Of a stretch of DNA of 29,088 nt, positions 1-7,998 are shown one piece after another. The DNA is taken from positions 1-29,088 of the forward strand of contig SHVP01000023.1 of assembly GCA_009694165.1 (NCBI GenBank), in the 5' to 3' direction. The position numbers and the translations under genes are program-made. Within the stretch, counting starts at the first letter, position 1. Every line of letters starts with the position of its first letter. The notes beneath the pieces are model-generated. The model saw only the letters and a program-made list of their open reading frames with translations, was not told the origin of the DNA and did not search any database. The DNA comes from Alphaproteobacteria bacterium (GTDB lineage Bacteria > Pseudomonadota > Alphaproteobacteria > SHVP01).

Positions 1-1
1 G

Positions 2-169
2 CCGGTGACAACGCTTGTCCTCAAAGAAACCGAGCGGGCGCTGGCGGGCGACGTCGACGAACGCGGCACACCGGTATTTTCCCGGCGGTTCGGCAAACGC
101 TCGGTTCGCTACGATCTCGGCAATGGTCAGGTCCTCCGCGGCTTGTTCGAAGGCGCCAGCACCACCTAG
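2..169 (+). CDS. C-terminal fragment of an unidentified protein
   Basis: An open frame enters from the left edge and ends at a TAG at 167-169, giving 55 residues. The peptide is well-behaved in composition: a KETERALAGD stretch, then basic FSRRFGKRS, then YDLGNGQVLRGLFEG near the end. The next gene starts 7 bases after this stop, which is typical of co-directional neighbours and argues that this frame is the real one here rather than the overlapping +3 frame that extends the esterase upstream. The family is not recognised and most of the gene lies outside the window. Confidence 0.55.
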   Translation, partial: PVTTLVLKETERALAGDVDERGTPVFSRRFGKRSVRYDLGNGQVLRGLFEGASTT

Positions 170-176
170 GTCACCC

Positions 177-1091
177 ATGCCCCTGCATCCGCAAGCGCGA
201 GCCCTGATCGACCGCGATCCGACCCGCCATCTCGACTTCCCGGCGATGAGCGTGCCGCAGGTCCGCGCCGCCATGGACGCGCGCGCGAAGGAAAATGCCG
301 GTTCGCGCGTCCCGGTCGCGCGAACCGAAGATCGCGCCATCGTCGGGCCGGCAACCATGCTGCACGTGCGTATCTACTGGCCCAAGGATGCACCACCGGG
401 CGCGCTGCCCGTTTACCTTTACTTTCACGGCGGCGGCTACATGGTCTACAGCGTCGAGACGTCCGACGCCTCGTGCCGCTATCTCGCCAACGCCGCGCGG
501 TGCATCGTCGTGTCGCTCGACTATCGGCTGGCGCCCGAGGCCAGGTTTCCCGCGCCGGTCCACGACTGCTACGCGGCGTTGTTGTGGCTGGGAGCGCACG
601 TCGTCAGCCTCGGCGGCGACCCACGACGACTGTCCGCCGGCGGCGACAGTTGCGGCGGCGCGTTGGCCACGGTCGTCGCCCAACTCAGCCGCGACCGCGG
701 AGGACCAAGTCTGCGCCAGATCGTGATGCAGGGCCCGCGCCTCGAGTTCAAGCCGCCAGACCCCGGCGCGGAGGGACGGATGCCGCTGGTGACGTTGATG
801 CGCCGTTCCTACCTTCCCGACCCTGCCGCGGCGCGCGACCCCCGCGCCTCGCCGCAGCTTGCCGCCGACCTGTCGCGCCTGCCGCCGCATTTCTTCGTCA
901 TCGGCGAGTGCGATTCGCTTAAACCGCAGTCGGAGGCCTATGCCGCCAAGCTGCGGGCCGCCAACGTGGCCGTCGAAATCCGCGAGTTTCCCGGCATGGT
1001 GCACAATTTCACCTGCATGCTCGGCGCCCTCGACCTCGCCAAGGATGGGCTGGACGCCATCGCCGGGTGCCTGCGCAAGTCCTTGGCCTGA
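177..1091 (+). CDS. alpha/beta-hydrolase, hormone-sensitive-lipase type esterase
   Basis: Predicted 304-residue carboxylesterase of the HSL (bacterial family IV) group. Counting from the ATG at 177, the oxyanion-hole motif HGGGY is at about 84-88, the nucleophile elbow GDSCGG puts the catalytic Ser at about 158, the acid is probably Asp246 in GECDSLKP, and the base is His276 in GMVHNF. The usual elbow is GDSAGG; here Cys follows the Ser. No signal peptide is seen, so it is probably cytoplasmic and acts on small acyl esters. The frame stays open upstream to 15, but that stretch overlaps the end of the preceding gene, so the ATG at 177 is preferred. The substrate cannot be read from the sequence. 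Confidence 0.85.
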   Translation: MPLHPQARALIDRDPTRHLDFPAMSVPQVRAAMDARAKENAGSRVPVARTEDRAIVGPATMLHVRIYWPKDAPPGALPVYLYFHGGGYMVYSVETSDASCRYLANAARCIVVSLDYRLAPEARFPAPVHDCYAALLWLGAHVVSLGGDPRRLSAGGDSCGGALATVVAQLSRDRGGPSLRQIVMQGPRLEFKPPDPGAEGRMPLVTLMRRSYLPDPAAARDPRASPQLAADLSRLPPHFFVIGECDSLKPQSEAYAAKLRAANVAVEIREFPGMVHNFTCMLGALDLAKDGLDAIAGCLRKSLA

Positions 1092-1111
1092 GCCCGTTCC
1101 GGCCGCCGGCT

Positions 1112-1139
1112 TGACAGCCGTGGGCCAAGGGCTATTTTC
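1112..1139 (+). promoter_or_regulatory. sigma70-type promoter of rpmG
   Basis: A perfect -35 TTGACA at 1112-1117 is followed by a 16-base spacer and the -10 TATTTT at 1134-1139. It lies between the esterase stop and rpmG, about 33 bases before the rpmG ATG, and a GGGAG ribosome-binding site is at 1160-1164. Strong expression of a ribosomal protein gene fits. Confidence 0.7.
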
Positions 1140-1171
1140 CGCGCTCCGGAGCGCCCCTTGGGAGCCTCGTC

Positions 1172-1339
1172 ATGGCCAAGCCGAGCATCGTCAAGATCAA
1201 AATGGTGAGCACCGCCAACACCGGCTACTACTACGTGGCGAAGAAGAATCCGCGGACCAAGACCGAGAAACTGACGATGCGGAAATACGATCCGGTCGTG
1301 CGCAAGCACGTAGAGTTCAAGGAAGGCCGCATCAAGTAA
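1172..1339 (+). CDS. rpmG: 50S ribosomal protein L33
   Basis: A 55-residue protein starting [14 protein letters not shown] and containing [22 protein letters not shown] and [10 protein letters not shown], which is the typical bacterial L33 sequence. It is a component of the large ribosomal subunit near the E site. It contains no cysteines, so it is the zinc-independent (C-minus) form. The ATG at 1172 is preceded by GGGAG with 7-base spacing. The gene has its own promoter and a strong terminator, so it is probably a single-gene unit. It is intact and of normal length. Confidence 0.97.
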   Translation: MAKPSIVKIKMVSTANTGYYYVAKKNPRTKTEKLTMRKYDPVVRKHVEFKEGRIK

Positions 1340-1361
1340 GGCGGCCCCCGCCGCCGACCAC

Positions 1362-1387
1362 AAGGCCGCCCGACGAGGCGGCCTTTT
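1362..1387 (+). terminator. Rho-independent terminator after rpmG
   Basis: AAGGCCGCC at 1362-1370, a 6-base loop, then GGCGGCCTT at 1377-1385 running into a T-rich tail. The 9-bp stem starts 22 bases after the rpmG stop codon. Confidence 0.85.
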
Positions 1388-1421
1388 CGTTTGTCCGCGC
1401 GGCTCGTACTCTTCCGGTGCG

Positions 1422-2093
1422 ATGTCCACCCTCGTCCATCCCGACGTGCTGCCACAACTGTCCGAGGTCGAGCTCGACCCGGCCCGGCCGCTGCTCATCT
1501 GCGACGCCGATGAGGTATTGGTGCGGTTCATGGCCTCGCTCGAGCGGTTCCTGGCCCGGCGCGAGCTCTACTACGATTGGCGGCAATTCGACTTTCGCTC
1601 GACCATCCGGCACGTTGCCGACCATGCCCTGGTGAGCCCGGAAGAGGTCACGGCGATCCGCGACCGCTTCTTCGCCGAGGAAGTCGAGCATCTGTTGCCG
1701 GTACCCGGCGCCGCCGCGGCGCTCGCGACGCTGGCGCCGAGGACACAGATCATCATCCTGACCAATCTGCCCCTGACCGTGCGGGAGGCGCGCCGGCGCG
1801 GCTTGAGCCGGCATGGCATCAACTTCCCGGTGATCGCCAATCAGGGCGGCAAAGGCCCCGCCGTACGGCATCTTGCCGAGTCGGTCGGCGCGCCGGTGTT
1901 TTTCCTCGACGACCAGCCGCAACACCATGCCTCGGTCGCGGTCGCTGCAGAGCGAGTTCGCCGGGTGCAGTTCATCGAGGACCCGAGGCTGGAGCGTCTG
2001 TTGGGGCGGACCGAGGACGCCCATCATCAGGCCCGTTCCTGGGACCAGGCCCTTGGTCTCCTCGAGGGCGAATTGGCGGCCGCCGGCTTTTAG
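1422..2093 (+). CDS. HAD-like hydrolase-fold protein
   Basis: A 223-residue protein with the signature positions of the haloacid dehalogenase superfamily in order: ICDADEVLV with Asp28 and Asp30 (motif I), IIILTNLP with Thr115 (motif II), Lys145 in GGKGPAV (motif III) and FFLDDQ with Asp164-Asp165 (motif IV). A helical segment between motifs I and II probably forms the cap. All four motifs are present, so a phosphatase or phosphotransferase is plausible; the substrate is unknown. The ATG at 1422 comes only about 35 bases after the rpmG terminator and has no good Shine-Dalgarno sequence, so translation may start elsewhere or on a very short leader. Confidence 0.75.
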   Translation: MSTLVHPDVLPQLSEVELDPARPLLICDADEVLVRFMASLERFLARRELYYDWRQFDFRSTIRHVADHALVSPEEVTAIRDRFFAEEVEHLLPVPGAAAALATLAPRTQIIILTNLPLTVREARRRGLSRHGINFPVIANQGGKGPAVRHLAESVGAPVFFLDDQPQHHASVAVAAERVRRVQFIEDPRLERLLGRTEDAHHQARSWDQALGLLEGELAAAGF

Positions 2094-2254
2094 GCAGGAC
2101 GGCTGCCGGCGGACCGGACGAGACATTATCTCACTCCTGCTGCGCTTGGCGGCGGCAAGCCCAGCCGCCACGGCCAGCCAAGGCGTTCTTGGGCTCGGCC
2201 AAGACCCACGGCGGTCGGCTGCGGCAGAACGGCTGGCTCGTTTGCCTGCGTGGC

Positions 2255-2263
2255 GTATACTTC
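2255..2263 (+). promoter_or_regulatory. GTATACTTC element upstream of MT1
   Basis: GTATACTTC lies 73 bases before the MT1 start in the 243-base gap after the HAD gene, and contains TATACT, a good -10 hexamer. The same nonamer lies just upstream of the related methyltransferase MT3 (24947-24955). No convincing -35 is found at the right distance in either place, so the -10 role is a guess based on sequence and position. Confidence 0.35.
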
Positions 2264-2336
2264 ATCGATCGACGGACCGCGAACCCCGGTCGCGAGTGGT
2301 TGTTAGACACTTTGGACCCTAGCCACGGAGAGCCGA

Positions 2337-3473
2337 ATGGACGTTCAGACCAGGCATGACATGATCGTGCCGCCGACCATGGATGAAGGCGCACGCCAGG
2401 AATTCACCTACAGCCTACGCTACTTCCTCTACAAGGATCTCATCCCGGGGGCGCGCTCGGTTTACGAAGCGGACGTGTTGCCGCAGATCAAGCGTGCGAG
2501 CGGACTGCCAAAGAACCGGCACGACATCGCGCCGGTGATGGAGCGCAACCCGTACTGGCAGATGTATTCGTCGATCCGCCGCGTCACCCAGGAACTGATG
2601 TGGGATACCTTCGGCGAGAAGATCGAGAAGCGGCTGCCGCAGCTGATCGAGAAAGCGAAGAAATATCGCAAGAGCAACAAGAGGCTCGGTTCGATCATGC
2701 TCGACCCTAACCTCGAGATACCGCGCTATCACACGGCGACCGACATCCACATTCAGCCAGGTGGATACCACACCGAACTATGCGACGATGACGTCTACGC
2801 CGGTGCGCTCTATGACGACGTGATCTGGATGTTTTTCATGCACAGCGCGGGCGGCCTCAATGACGCGCCCGGCCGCTCGATCATCCAGTTCGTCAACAAG
2901 ACTTGGCCCAACCTGAAACCGAAGCGCATCCTCGACATGGGTTGCACCATCGGTCACTCGACCTTGCCCTATGTCGACGCCTTCCCCAAGGCCGAGATCC
3001 ACGCCATCGACGTGGGAGCGCCCTGCATCCGCTATGCCCATGCGCGGGCCGAGGCGCTCGGTAAGAAGGTCCATTTCAGTCAGCAGAACGCCGAGAAGAC
3101 CAACTTCCCGGACGGGCATTTCGACCTGATCGTCTCGCACATCATGGTCCACGAGACATCGAACAAGGCGATGCCGCGCATTCTCAAGGAATGTCACCGG
3201 CTCCTGGCGCCGGGCGGCGTCATGGTGCACCAGGACATCGCCCCCAAGGCCTTCCAGGGCGGCGTCTACGGCGAGTTCAATGTCGACTGGTCGACGCACT
3301 ACAACGCCGAGCCGTTTATCGGCCGCCTCGTCGACCTCGATCACACCAAGCTGTGCGTCGAGGCGGGCTTCTCGCCCAAGAAGGTCAAGGAACTCGATAT
3401 TCCGGGCCTGCGCGACGAGGCCAAGCAGGAAGTGATCGGGCCGATGCAACATATCTTCGGCGCACAAAAGTAG
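2337..3473 (+). CDS. class I SAM-dependent methyltransferase with long N-terminal domain (MT1)
   Basis: A 378-residue protein. Residues from about 197 form a class I methyltransferase core: motif I ILDMGCTIGHS (about 198-208), an acidic position in AIDVGAP (about 223-229), FDLIVSHIMVHE in the motif IV region, and LLAPGGVMVHQD (motif V/VI region). The first 180 or so residues are a separate region with NPYWQMYSSIRRVTQELMW, LDPNLEIPRY, DIHIQPGG and DDVYAGALYD; these landmarks recur in the proteins at 13976 and 24987. There is no signal peptide. The substrate is unknown; the core resembles small-molecule (Methyltransf_11/25-type) enzymes. It stands alone between a 243-base gap and a strong terminator, so it is probably monocistronic. 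Confidence 0.82.
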   Translation: MDVQTRHDMIVPPTMDEGARQEFTYSLRYFLYKDLIPGARSVYEADVLPQIKRASGLPKNRHDIAPVMERNPYWQMYSSIRRVTQELMWDTFGEKIEKRLPQLIEKAKKYRKSNKRLGSIMLDPNLEIPRYHTATDIHIQPGGYHTELCDDDVYAGALYDDVIWMFFMHSAGGLNDAPGRSIIQFVNKTWPNLKPKRILDMGCTIGHSTLPYVDAFPKAEIHAIDVGAPCIRYAHARAEALGKKVHFSQQNAEKTNFPDGHFDLIVSHIMVHETSNKAMPRILKECHRLLAPGGVMVHQDIAPKAFQGGVYGEFNVDWSTHYNAEPFIGRLVDLDHTKLCVEAGFSPKKVKELDIPGLRDEAKQEVIGPMQHIFGAQK

Positions 3474-3501
3474 CGGTACCGGCAAGCGCGCCGAACAAGA
3501 G

Positions 3502-3530
3502 CCCCGCGACTTCGGTCGCGGGATTTTGTT
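3502..3530 (+). terminator. Rho-independent terminator after MT1
   Basis: CCCGCGAC at 3503-3510, a TTCG tetraloop, and GTCGCGGG at 3515-3522, followed by the T-rich ATTTTGTTT. The 8-bp GC stem with a UUCG loop lies 29 bases after the MT1 stop. Confidence 0.9.
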
Positions 3531-3584
3531 TGCTATAGAGTTCTAAGATTGATCAGGTTGTGTCGTTCAGTCGTGAGGACGACC

Positions 3585-3986
3585 ATGGCAATCAGGCGAA
3601 CCGCGCTGCTGGCACTACTGGTCCTTGTGCTGCCTACAGGAGCCGCGTACGCCCATCCGGACCTGATCGGCTGTTTCGCCACCGAAGGACCGCAAGGCCC
3701 GATCCACCTCCGCGTGACCCAGTCGTCCAAGGGTTATGCCGTCTCGTTCGCCGACTCACCGGAGAGCGAGCCGCTTGAGCCGGTGATCTCGGGCGACCTC
3801 AGCTTCGCCGCAGAGGAACTCCAACTCGAGCGGTTTCCCGGAGTAACCGTCTCGTACGGTTTGTCCAACGACGACGAGATCATCGTCGCCCTGTCGACCG
3901 AGTTGGTATGGAAGCAGTGGCCGACGCGCTACGCGCTTATCGCTCCCATCACCCCGCTGCCGTTATTCAAGATCGCGTGCCGGTAG
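3585..3986 (+). CDS. small secreted protein of unknown function
   Basis: A 133-residue protein starting MAIRRTALLALLVLVLPTG with AYA before the mature sequence HPDLIGC, a standard Sec signal peptide with cleavage near residue 23. The mature part, about 110 residues, has two cysteines (in LIGCFATEG and in the C-terminal KIACR) that could pair in the periplasm, and otherwise alternating beta-like segments. GAGGAC at 3575-3580 places the start at the ATG at 3585, although the frame stays open upstream to 3549. The family is not recognised. The sugar kinase follows after 5 bases, so the two are probably co-transcribed, but no functional link is evident. Confidence 0.75.
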   Translation: MAIRRTALLALLVLVLPTGAAYAHPDLIGCFATEGPQGPIHLRVTQSSKGYAVSFADSPESEPLEPVISGDLSFAAEELQLERFPGVTVSYGLSNDDEIIVALSTELVWKQWPTRYALIAPITPLPLFKIACR

Positions 3987-3991
3987 ACGCG

Positions 3992-4912
3992 ATGGCCTCA
4001 GGGGGACTCTGCCGTATCGGCGTCGATTTGGGTGGAACGAAGATCGAGGCGATCGCGCTGGCGCCCGATGGGCGTGAACGGGTGCGGCGGCGGATCGCCA
4101 CGCCGCAGGGAGATTATCCGGGCACGATACGCGCCACCGCCCAACTCGTCGAAGCGATTGCCCGCGAGGTCGCCTGCGCCGAGCCGGTTGGCGTCGGCAT
4201 TCCAGGAACCGTTTTGCCACAATCGGGCCTGGTGAAAAACGCCAATTCCATCTGCCTGATCGGCCATCGGCTCGATGCCGACCTGGCAGCCGCGATGGGC
4301 CGCCCGGTCCGCCTCACCAACGACGCCAATTGCTTGGCACTGTCCGAAGCGGTGGATGGCGCCGGTCGGCATGCCGGCGTCGTCTTCGCCGCCATTCTCG
4401 GCACCGGCTGCGGGTCCGGCATCGCCGTCAATCACCGGCTGCTGAGCGGTCCCAATTCCATCGCCGGCGAGTGGGGCCACAATCCGCTGCCCTGGACCAG
4501 CGACGACGAATGGCCGGGCCGCTTGTACTATTGCGGCAAGCGCGGCTGCATCGAGACCTTCCTGTCAGGCCCGGCCCTGAGCCGCGATCATGCGGAGCAG
4601 ACGGGTGAGACGCTGCCGGCCGAGAGCATCGCCGCCCGGGTGCAGGCGGGCGATGGCGCCGCCAGGCTGACGCTCGACCGGCACGTCGAACGTGTCGCCA
4701 AGGCGCTGGCGCGCGTCCTCAATCTGCTCGATCCCGATATCGTCGTGTTGGGTGGTGGTCTATCGAACTTGGACTATCTGTACGACGAGGTGCCGCGACG
4801 GTGGGGCCGCTACGCCTTCTCCGACGTCGTCGTCACGCCGCTGGTGCGCGCCGCGCACGGCGACTCGAGCGGCGTGCGGGGTGCCGCTTGGCTTTGGCCT
4901 CTGGGCGGTTAG
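3992..4912 (+). CDS. ROK-family sugar kinase, Mak (fructokinase/mannokinase)-like
   Basis: A 306-residue ROK-fold kinase. Seen in order: DLGGTK (12-17, ATP phosphate loop), GIPGTV (about 69-74), LTNDAN with the catalytic Asp111, GEWGHN (about 159-164), YYCGKRGCIE and the C-terminal HGDSSGVRGAAWLWP. The last motif and GEWGHNPLPW match Escherichia coli Mak as recalled, so fructose or mannose 6-phosphorylation with ATP is the best guess. ROK proteins normally bind zinc through His plus a CxCGxxGC motif; here the first Cys position is Tyr (YYCGKRGC), so one ligand is missing. The ATG at 3992 is chosen because it directly precedes the ROK N-terminus and clears the upstream gene. The stop overlaps the stop of the convergent eipB. 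Confidence 0.85.
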   Translation: MASGGLCRIGVDLGGTKIEAIALAPDGRERVRRRIATPQGDYPGTIRATAQLVEAIAREVACAEPVGVGIPGTVLPQSGLVKNANSICLIGHRLDADLAAAMGRPVRLTNDANCLALSEAVDGAGRHAGVVFAAILGTGCGSGIAVNHRLLSGPNSIAGEWGHNPLPWTSDDEWPGRLYYCGKRGCIETFLSGPALSRDHAEQTGETLPAESIAARVQAGDGAARLTLDRHVERVAKALARVLNLLDPDIVVLGGGLSNLDYLYDEVPRRWGRYAFSDVVVTPLVRAAHGDSSGVRGAAWLWPLGG

Positions 4913-5715
4913 CACTTGCCGGGCAGGTATTCGAGCCGTTTCATCGCGCCCCGCAACACGAAGGTGCCGTAGTCGAGCACGATATCGGTGGCGATGCCGT
5001 TCTCGTGCAGGCGGAAGCCGACCTCGTATTCGGGCACGCCGCTCGCTCGTTTCGACGCCGCCTCCTCGCCGACGCCAAAATAGGCGACGCGCACGCGCCA
5101 GGCCCGTTCCTTGGCGAGCTGGGCGGCGACGTCGGCATCGGTTGTTTCGCCCGGCGCCGACAGCACCGCGGCCGCGTCGAAAATTCCCTCGGGCCCCGAT
5201 CCGTCATAGACGCGACGGTCGAGCACGCGCTGGCCGGTGATGCCCGCGTTGATCAGGTCGATGAAATGTTCGGTCGGGAACACCGTTCCCGCTTGTAGCG
5301 GGATCGGCTGTAGATCCGGCTTAGTGAAGGTGATCTTGCCGCCTTGACCCTTGGCAGCGAGGTCGGCGCGGCCGGCATATTCCTCGTCGATCTCGCCATC
5401 GACGATGTTTTTCACCTGAAAACGGATGGTCTGGCCGTCACGTGATTCCCAGGTCGTATGATTGGCATCCGAAGTGACGTCGCGCCCGTCGTTGCCGGTC
5501 ATCTTAAGCAGCATCCGCTGCGTCTGGGCCACGCCATCGCAGGAGTCGGTAACCTCGATCACCAGGCGGCCGGTCACGTCGGTCACGTTCGCCCCCGGAC
5601 GCGCGGTCTGCAGGCGCAGTTCGTAGATGCCGAGGTGGGGCTGCAGGTTAACCGCGGTGGCGGTGCCGACGCCTGCCGAAACCAACGCGGCAGCGACGGC
5701 CAGGACAAAGCGCAT
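4909..5715 (-). CDS. eipB: EipB-like periplasmic cell-envelope integrity protein (DUF1849)
   Basis: A 268-residue protein with an N-terminal signal peptide (MRFVLAVAAALVSAGVGTAT) and a mature start NLQPHLGIYELRL typical of DUF1849. Proteins of this family (EipB of Brucella) are beta-spiral periplasmic proteins that support envelope integrity and are stabilised by one disulfide. The two expected cysteines are visible: one in VTDSCDG (about residue 58) and the last residue, in LPGKC. Length and ends match the family, so it looks intact. It is read convergently with the sugar kinase, with overlapping stop codons, and divergently from the broken GGDEF gene. The symbol is assigned by family resemblance only. 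Confidence 0.85.
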   Translation of the reverse strand: MRFVLAVAAALVSAGVGTATAVNLQPHLGIYELRLQTARPGANVTDVTGRLVIEVTDSCDGVAQTQRMLLKMTGNDGRDVTSDANHTTWESRDGQTIRFQVKNIVDGEIDEEYAGRADLAAKGQGGKITFTKPDLQPIPLQAGTVFPTEHFIDLINAGITGQRVLDRRVYDGSGPEGIFDAAAVLSAPGETTDADVAAQLAKERAWRVRVAYFGVGEEAASKRASGVPEYEVGFRLHENGIATDIVLDYGTFVLRGAMKRLEYLPGKC

Positions 5716-5924
5716 GAGCGATATCCACAGAATTGCCGAAAGAGAATCATCCTAACGCAAAGCCGGGCGCGACGCTCTGGCTGGCCTCGCTCGCGGGAAA
5801 AAGCTGGCGGACCGGAAACTTTTTTCGGGTCGCCAGCCGTTAACATGTTGGAAATATTTATAAAATTGTGGCGCGCCGCTTGCGCTTAAGAACTCGGGTT
5901 GGTTCGTATCTGTACCGGAAGCCA

Positions 5925-6644
5925 ATGTCGCCCTCCACCATCGTGGCACTCGCGAAAGCCGGCTCGTCGCTCAGTGAAACCAGCGTCATGCGCAATATTG
6001 CCGCTCAGTTGGGCGAGGAGATGAAGGCGAGTTCAAGCCGCCTGCTTTGCCTGCTCGTCCGCAAGCTCAACCGAGTGGCTGAAACCGAACAACAGATCCA
6101 GGAAAAGGATCGGGTCATCAGCCAGTTGCGCTCGATGGCACTGTCGGATTGCGTCACCGGACTGATCAACCGCCGGGGTTTCGAGGACCACGTACGCCGC
6201 GCCGTTGCGGCGGCGCAGCGCTTCGAAGAGTCGGGCGTGCTCGCTTATCTCGACCTCGACGATTTGAAGTCCATCAACGACGAGATCGGCCACGACGCCG
6301 GCGACGCGACACTGCGCTACGTCGCCGAGTTCCTGCGCAACAGCATGCGCATGACCGACCTGGTCGCCCGTATCGGCGGCGATGAATTCGCCATGCTCAT
6401 GGTGCAAACGACTGGCGAGGAGGGCTAAAAACACGCTCGGACCATCCAGGCGCTGCTCAACAATTCCCATTTCACCTTTGAAGGCCATTTGATCTCGATC
6501 TCGGCCAGCATGGAAGTGGCCCCATTCATCGGCGGCAGCGCGACGTAGGCACTGATCCGGCGGGCCGATGCCGCCATGTACGCCGACAAAACCAAGCGGC
6601 GAAAATTGCGCGCGGTCTGGCCGTGCATCCGTGCGGCGTCCTAG
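5925..6644 (+). pseudogene. GGDEF diguanylate cyclase broken by two in-frame stops
   Basis: From the ATG at 5925 the frame encodes a helical, coiled-coil-like N-terminal part (LNRVAETEQQIQEKD), then a GGDEF domain: SDCVTGLINRRGFE, LDLDDLKSINDEIGHDAGD and RIGGDEFAML, the signature of c-di-GMP synthases. A TAA at 6426-6428 cuts it about 15 residues after GGDEF. Reading on in the same frame recovers the rest of the domain (FEGHLISISASM, a TAG at 6546-6548, then ALIRRADAAMYADKTKRRK) to a TAG at 6642-6644. So the frame is intact and only two nonsense codons interrupt it; the C-terminal helices of the fold would be lost. The region just before the start, with TTTATAAAATT at 5857-5867, is AT-rich. 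A truncated inactive product is possible. Confidence 0.85.
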
Positions 6645-6652
6645 GGGCGCCG

Positions 6653-7858
6653 TTACGCCCAATCGCGAAACAGCGTGAACAGTTCCTGCGGGCGCCGAAC
6701 TCCGCGCAGAGCATAGCGCCCGACCGACACCAGTCGTTGCTGGCAGGCGGCGGCGGCGAACGCGGCCGAGATCAGAATGTTCTGTTCAAACGGCCGGGAC
6801 ATCGCCTCGATGCGACTGACCTCGTTGACCGCCCGCCCGACAACCGTGAAGTCGAGGCGATCACGCGACCCAATATTGCCGTACAGCACCTCGCCAAAGT
6901 GCATGGCGATGTAGAAATCCATCACTGGCTTGCCCGCCACCGCGCGCGTCCGATTGAGGGCGCCGATCTGGGCCGTCACGTCATCGGCCGTGTCCAAGGC
7001 GACCCGACAGGCCGGTTCGGTCATTCCCTCGGCCAGGGTGGAAATCGCCATCAGGCCGTCGCCCATGAATTTCAGTACCTGACCGCCGCGCCGGTGGATC
7101 GGCTCCACCATGCAGTCGAAATATTCGTTGAGCAGGCTGATGACGTCGTCTTGCGGCAGCGTCTCGGATAGCCGCGTTAATCCCTGCAGGTCGCAATACC
7201 ACAGCACGGCGCAGATCCGTTGCACCGAGCTGCGGAGAATCTCGCCCGACAGCACGCGCTTGCCGGCGTCGCGGCCGAGATCGGTTTCCATCAACGTCCG
7301 AGCCCTTCGGTAGTTGCCGCCGCTCTTGATATGCAGCCCGAGCACGGGGATCAGCCGCTCGAGGGCGCCGATCTGGCGGTCGTCGAAACCGTCCGGCCCA
7401 TCTACCGTTCAGGGCGACACCATGCCGCTGTCCAGGTTGAGGGCGTCAATCTCGGCAAAGCGGGTAGCGAGTCCGAGATAGTCGGTGCCGCCTTTTTTCC
7501 GCAGCGCATTGAGGAGGGGGTAGGGCAGCGGCTCATTCGACTGATTGAGCCGCAGGCGCAGCTTGGGGACGCCCTAGTTGATCAAGGTGTAATAGGGGCT
7601 CTTCTCGAAGTCCCCACCCTCGCGCGTCAGCCTCCGTTCCCAGTCGGTCGACTCGAGGGCGTCGTTTTTCCACCACGTGTGGGCATGGCCGGCATAGTGG
7701 GGATGCAGCGCCCGATGCGACACGTTGGCGCGCAGCAACGGGATGCCACCATCGACGAGCCACTAGAAAAAACCGGTGAACACGTCCTTATCGAGCGCAC
7801 CGGCGAGGCTCTGATCGATCAGCCAGCGCGCGATAGTCTCGGTCGTCCGATCGTCCAT
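6653..7858 (-). pseudogene. class III adenylate/guanylate cyclase broken by three in-frame stops
   Basis: A single frame of 402 codons runs from the ATG at 7858 to the stop at 6653, interrupted by TAG (7763-7765), TAG (7574-7576) and TGA (7409-7411). The N-terminal half has conserved text of cytoplasmic alphaproteobacterial cyclases (WLVDGGIPLLRANV, RALHPHYAGH, GTDYLGLATRF, DGPDGFDDRQIGALERL). The C-terminal catalytic domain is readable: metal Asp in WYCDLQGLTRLSE, KFMGDGLMAI with Lys and the second Asp, and VNEVSRIE with the Asn and Arg used in catalysis. Aligning by eye, the TGA falls where relatives have Trp. An internal start near 7345 could give the 230-residue catalytic domain alone. 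It ends 9 bases from the end of the broken GGDEF gene on the other strand. Confidence 0.85.
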
Positions 7859-7998
7859 GGTTTCCCCCGGGTGGGTCGGCCATACATAGGCACGAAACCC
7901 GGTCTTGCCAATCGGGCTCGGCGGGCGGGTACCCCAAGCACGGCTTGCCGTCGGGGCCGCGACCGCTATCATCGCCGGTGACAGACCAGGAGTGGATC

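Noticed and set aside
5458..5889. Open frame of 143 codons on the + strand overlapping the eipB N-terminus
   Set aside because: It is opposite the eipB coding sequence and signal peptide and has no conserved text.
5925..7858. Alternative genetic code as an explanation for the internal stops
   Set aside because: All three stop codons occur internally, while intact genes in the window also end at TAA, TAG and TGA in normal places, and two other genes have frameshifts. Ordinary gene decay is simpler.
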